From: JAEMQF01 sp963775015
Lineage (GTDB): Bacteria > Pseudomonadota > Gammaproteobacteria > Burkholderiales > Burkholderiaceae_C
Length of the DNA: 64,000 nt
Direction of reading: 5' to 3'
NCBI GenBank assembly: GCA_963775015.1
Contig: CAVZHI010000004.1
Span: 179,681 to 243,680 of the forward strand
Every line of letters begins with the position of its first letter. Position 1 is the stretch's first letter. Under the pieces are notes generated by a model. That model saw only the letters and a list, made by a program, of their open reading frames with translations. It searched no databases and was not told the DNA's origin. Position numbers and translations under genes: made by a program. Below are positions 60,609 to 64,000 of the stretch, one piece after another.

Positions 60609-60622
60609 GTTCTAGACATAGT
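60609..60622 (+). repeat. RIT left subterminal inverted repeat
   Basis: GTTCTAGACATAGT is the inverse of 63908-63921 with one mismatch. It lies between the terminal repeat and ritA and may be a recombinase binding site. Confidence 0.6.
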
Positions 60623-60666
60623 TTTTGTATCCGAGTCCAGTGGTCCTCCCACTTCAGGAGACCGCT

Positions 60667-61920
60667 TTGGCTACAGTCCAACCGCCTCGGATCAGCTGCA
60701 TCAACTGGCTCGACGAGGGTCCTCTCGCACCTCACGGCCAGGCATACAAGCAGTACCTCATCGACCGCGCCTGCGCGGCGAGCACGTTCGGCAATTGCCT
60801 GGGCGGCGTTGCCCACTTCGTGCAATGGCTTGGCCAGCGCCGTATTCGCGTTCGGCGCATCGATGAGACAGTCGTCGCCGAATTCCTCAATGAGCACCTT
60901 CCGCGCTGCAGTTGCGCCGAACCGGTGCAGCGCGATCGACGCAACTGCAGCGCCGCGCTGGGTCATCTGCTGGTGGTGCTTCGTGCCCAAGGCGCAATCG
61001 CTGCGCCAGCCTTGAGCGCCACGCCGGTCGATGACGAACTGCGTCGCTACGACGAGCACATGAACCACGTTCGTGGACTTGCGCCGAAGACGCGCAGCGC
61101 CGCGCTACGCATCGCCGGGCGGCTGCTGTCGCAGCGCTTCGGCGGCGGTGCCGTCGACATCTCGGCAATCAAGGCCGAGCATGTGCGCCGCTTCTTCGCG
61201 CAACAAGCCAAGCTGTACAGCAAGCCCGCCAGCGCCGCTGCGGTAGTCGCGGCGTTGCGCGGCTACTTCCGCTATCGCGCAACGCTTGGCGACGCCGTAC
61301 ACCGACTCATCGGTGCCGTGTCGTACCCGGCCAGCTGGCGATTGGCCTCGCTGCCCAAGACATTGACCGCCGAAGAGATCAAGCAATTGATCGACTCGCT
61401 CGGCCAAGCCGGCCGTTCTTTGCGGCGCGCAGACGCCATCGTGCGCTGTGCCCTCGATCTCGGGCTGCGCAGCGGTGAGGTCGCCCGGCTGAGCCTCGAC
61501 GACATCGACTGGCGCGCCGGCACGATCACATTGCGCCGCACCAAGAGCCGCCGCGAAGACGTGTTGCCGCTGCCGGCGACCACGGCCGAAGCCATCGCCG
61601 CGTACCTCCAGTTCGAACGTCCCAAGACCAGCAACCGCGCCGTCTTTGTGCGTCACATCGCTCCTCGCGATGAACCCGTCGGCCCGGACCTGGTGCGCAA
61701 GACGATCCGCCAGGCCTACGCGCGCGCCGGGTTGCCCTACACCCGCTCCCACCTGCTGCGCCACACGATGGCCAACCGGCTGCTCGCGGGCGGCTCTTCG
61801 CTGAAGGAAGTGGCCGACGTGCTGCGCCATCGTTCGCTCAACACGACGCTCATCTACGCCAAGCTCGACAGTCGCAACCTCGTCGAGGTCGCCTTGCCGT
61901 GGCCGGGGAGCGCAGCATGA
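60667..61920 (+). CDS. ritA: RIT tyrosine recombinase A
   Basis: A 417-residue tyrosine recombinase. Catalytic residues are visible: arginine in CALDLGLRSGEVARLS, lysine in RTKSRREDVLPLP, HxxR in SHLLRHTMANRL, His in VLRHRSLNTT and tyrosine in LIYAKLD. The N-terminal SAM-like core-binding region is present twice over (FLNEHLPRCSCAEP is a cysteine-bearing insert seen in RitA proteins). Start TTG 60667 has AGGAG six bases upstream; the ORF extends to 60625. Its stop overlaps the ritB start (ATGA). Confidence 0.88.
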   Translation: MATVQPPRISCINWLDEGPLAPHGQAYKQYLIDRACAASTFGNCLGGVAHFVQWLGQRRIRVRRIDETVVAEFLNEHLPRCSCAEPVQRDRRNCSAALGHLLVVLRAQGAIAAPALSATPVDDELRRYDEHMNHVRGLAPKTRSAALRIAGRLLSQRFGGGAVDISAIKAEHVRRFFAQQAKLYSKPASAAAVVAALRGYFRYRATLGDAVHRLIGAVSYPASWRLASLPKTLTAEEIKQLIDSLGQAGRSLRRADAIVRCALDLGLRSGEVARLSLDDIDWRAGTITLRRTKSRREDVLPLPATTAEAIAAYLQFERPKTSNRAVFVRHIAPRDEPVGPDLVRKTIRQAYARAGLPYTRSHLLRHTMANRLLAGGSSLKEVADVLRHRSLNTTLIYAKLDSRNLVEVALPWPGSAA

Positions 61921-62886
61921 GCGCGCCCACCATGCGGACCCTTGTCGAGCGCTATCTGGTGGAGAGGCGGCGCCTGGGCTTCGACCTGCGCAAGTCGGCT
62001 TACGCCTTGCGCAGCTTCGCGTGCCACGTCGGTGCCGTCGGCCACCGCGGGCCTTTGACCGTGGAGATCATGGCCGACTGGGCGCGGCGCGACAGCCACG
62101 GCAGCACCGATCCTCGCACCTGGGCGCGCCGGCTCAAGCTGTTGCGCTCGTTCACGCGATGGCTGCAGCAGTTCGAGCCGCGCACCGAGGTTCCCGACGA
62201 TGCAATCTTCGGCCGCCTGCCCGAGCGACAGGCGCCACACATCTACAGCGAGCAGGAGTTCGTCGATCTGCTGGCTGCCGCGCGCCGGCTCGGGCCGGCG
62301 CCTGGCTTGCGCGGCGTTGTCTTCGAGACGCTGTTCGGTCTGATTGGCAGCTGCGGGCTGCGGGTGTCCGAGGCGGTGGGGCTGCGCAACATGGATGTCG
62401 ATCTCGACGCACGGGATGCTCACCATCCACCGAACCAAGTTCGGCAAGTCGCGTCAGGTGCCGATGCATCACAGCTGCGTCGACGCACTGCGTCGCTATC
62501 GATCGATGCGCGACCTGTCGGGCGAATCGGCGCAGGACGAGGCTGCGTTCTTCGTCGGCACGCGAGGGCAACGACGGGGCATGCCACTGAGTACGCATGG
62601 CGTAGAACGCGTCTTTGCCGGACTGCGCGAGCAACTGGGCTGGCGCAACCGCGGCACTCACCATGCCCCACGCATACACGACCTGAGGCACACGATGGTC
62701 GTCCGTCGGGTGATGCTCTGGCATAGCCCAGGGCGTGGACATCGATCAGGCGATGCTGGCGTTGTCGACCTATGTCGGGCACGTGAACGTGACCAACACC
62801 TACTGGTATCTGTCGGCGGTCCCGGAGCTGATCGCGCTGGCCGCGCAGCGCTTCGAGTCGTCGATGCACCACGTCGGAGGTGTCGC
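61917..62886 (+). pseudogene. ritB: RIT tyrosine recombinase B, frameshifted
   Basis: Starts ATG 61917 overlapping ritA. The frame holds VERYLVERRRLGFDLRKSAY and the catalytic arginine in SCGLRVSEAVGLRNMDVD. An extra base near 62410 leads to GMLTIHRTKFGKSRQVPMHH and IHDLRHTMVVRRVMLWHS; an extra base in CCC at 62727-62729 leads to QGVDIDQAMLALSTYVGHV with YLSAVPELIAL to the end. No stop is clear before ritC, so the exact end is uncertain. Both changes are gains of one base within conserved sequence and may be errors. Confidence 0.78.
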
Positions 62887-63901
62887 ATGCGTAACGCCAC
62901 CGGACCGAAGACGCCGTCGTTCGCCTGGCTCGTCCAGCAGTTCTTCACCGAGTACCTGGTTGCAGCAGCGCGCGCTCAGCCCATGCACGGTGGCCTGCTA
63001 CCGCGATGCCATGATGCTGTTCCTCGGCTTCGCCGGCCGCAAGCTGGGCAAGGAGCCGAGCGCACTGCGGCTGGTCGACATCCAGCCCGATCTGATCTTG
63101 GCCTTCCTGGATCACCTGGAGCGCGAGCGGCACAACGCGGTTCGCAGCCGCAACCTGCGGCTGACCGCGCTGCGCGCCTTCTTGAAGTTCGCCGGCCGGC
63201 GCGACGTGTCGGCATTGCACGTTGTCGAGCAGGCGCTGGCGGTGCCGATGAAGCGCTCGGACAGGCCGATGCTGGGCTACCTCACTCGAGAAGAGATGCT
63301 TGCGGTGCTGGGGCAACCCGGTTCAGGCTGGACCTCGCAGCGCGACCATCTGCTGCTGGCGATGCTCTACAACACCGGGGCGCGGGTATCCGAGATCATC
63401 GGCGTGCGCGTGCTCGATGTCGTCCTCGAGGGGGCCGCATGTGTGCATCTGCATGGCAAGGGTCGCAAGGAGCGGTCTGTGCCGCTGTGGAAGTCGACCG
63501 TGCAGGAGATCCGCGCGTGGCTGCGGATCAACCCGCACCTTCGCGGCGAAGCGGCCTTGCTGCCCAATCGCGATGGCCTGGCGATGACGCGCTGCAACGT
63601 CACCCAGCGACTTGACCTCGCTGTCTCGCTCGCGGTGACACGGCTGCCCAGCCTGGCCAAGAAGCGAGTCTCCCCCCACACGCTGCGGCACACCACGGCG
63701 ATGCATCTGCTGCAGTCAGGCGTGCCCTTCAACGTGATCGCGCTGTGGCTCGGGCACGAGAGCACGAATACCACACATCGCTACGTCGAAGCCGACCTCG
63801 CGATGAAGGAGAAGGCCCTCGCAAGGCTCGAGGCGCCCGACACCAAGCTGCGCCGGTTCCGCGTGTCGGACTCACTGATGCGCTTCCTGCAGACGCTGTG
63901 A
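62887..63901 (+). pseudogene. ritC: RIT tyrosine recombinase C, one frameshift
   Basis: ATG 62887 begins MRNATGPKTPSFAWLVQQFF; an extra base near 62960 shifts to LQQRALSPCTVACYRDAMML and the rest is open to 63901. Catalytic residues: arginine in LYNTGARVSEIIGVRV, lysine in HGKGRKERSVPLW, HxxR in SPHTLRHTTAMHL, His in WLGHESTNTT and tyrosine in HRYVEADL. About 337 residues if the extra base is removed, normal for RitC. Confidence 0.82.
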
Positions 63902-63907
63902 CCAGAG

Positions 63908-63921
63908 ACTATGTATAGAAC
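63908..63921 (-). repeat. RIT right subterminal inverted repeat
   Basis: ACTATGTATAGAAC is the inverse of 60609-60622 with one mismatch, seven bases after the ritC stop. Confidence 0.6.
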
Positions 63922-63923
63922 TC

Positions 63924-63959
63924 GCCGACCCCCTCGCGCCCCGCGCCACAGGGGTCGGC
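63924..63959 (+). terminator. Hairpin after ritC
   Basis: GCCGACCCC and GGGGTCGGC pair perfectly over nine bases around an 18-base loop. No T-run follows, so it is a weak terminator candidate or a structural part of the RIT end. Confidence 0.5.
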
Positions 63960-63983
63960 GCCGTTCAGCGTGGGGCAACTATT

Positions 63984-64000
63984 CCTAGTTGAGATCTATG
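63984..64000 (-). repeat. RIT right terminal inverted repeat
   Basis: CCTAGTTGAGATCTATG is the exact inverse of 60523-60539 and ends at the last base of the window. Confidence 0.85.

Larger units (their letters stand above)
60523..64000 (+). mobile_element. RIT element (recombinases in trio)
   Basis: Three overlapping or adjacent tyrosine recombinase genes in the same direction, bounded by inverted repeats: CATAGATCTCAACTAGG at 60523-60539 and its exact inverse at 63984-64000. A second, internal inverted pair (GTTCTAKACATAGT, 13 of 14) lies at 60609-60622 and 63908-63921. This is the layout of RIT elements, known in many bacteria, especially proteobacteria. The right repeat stops at the window edge and may extend further. 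Confidence 0.85.

Overview
The window is GC-rich DNA from a betaproteobacterium, most probably of the order Burkholderiales. The evidence is gene content: a PHA synthase of the PhaC type, COG2984 substrate-binding proteins, MacAB with a NodT-type outer membrane factor, TrxC with its zinc finger, and many ATGA stop/start overlaps. No rRNA or other species marker is present, so the placement is inference. Many conserved genes are broken by single-base indels, mostly extra bases. This looks partly like residual sequencing or assembly error, so 'pseudogene' entries here may be intact in the organism.

Layout. (1) 1-12016 is a genomic island. Its right edge is a 45-bp copy of the 3' end of tRNA-Asn, a typical integrase attachment site. 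The island carries a MazG-PIN fusion protein cut by an IS5-family element, a Fic protein with an AbiEi-like N-terminus, and a four-gene defence-type operon read leftwards: AbiEi antitoxin, AbiEii toxin, an unknown 381-residue protein, and a TOTE-type primase-helicase. The last gene is split by an IS1634-family element flanked by an exact 73-bp duplication.

(2) 12053-34683 is chromosomal and looks like a low-oxygen carbon and energy-storage region: phaC, a ribosome hibernation factor, fadD, a lipid module (CarS-like cytidylyltransferase, CDP-alcohol transferase, iron alcohol dehydrogenase, acyl-ACP-reductase-like protein), Hsp20, a formate/nitrite channel, ppsA-CBS-glgC, and a divergent run of fba, acsA, pdhA, a flavodoxin, pdhB, a DHH phosphoesterase and prs. 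FNR-type half-site pairs (TTGAT-N4-ATCAA, one perfect) lie before several of these operons, and a Crp/Fnr regulator without an Fe-S cysteine cluster lies at 45.5 kb.

(3) 34805-52555 is mixed chromosomal: two COG2984 binding proteins, small secreted proteins, TetR and LuxR regulators joined head to head without start codons, trxC, an RND efflux operon with a CsoR/CstR-like repressor and a strong palindrome in the shared promoter, the Crp/Fnr gene, two related envelope proteins, and a NodT-MacA-MacB exporter.

(4) 52980-64000 is accessory DNA: a frame-broken VirD4 coupling protein, two small unknown genes, a class II glutamine amidotransferase, a set of secreted and membrane proteins including a trypsin-like protease with a discoidin domain, and at the right edge a RIT element (three tyrosine recombinases in tandem) bounded by 17-bp inverted repeats that end exactly at the window edge.
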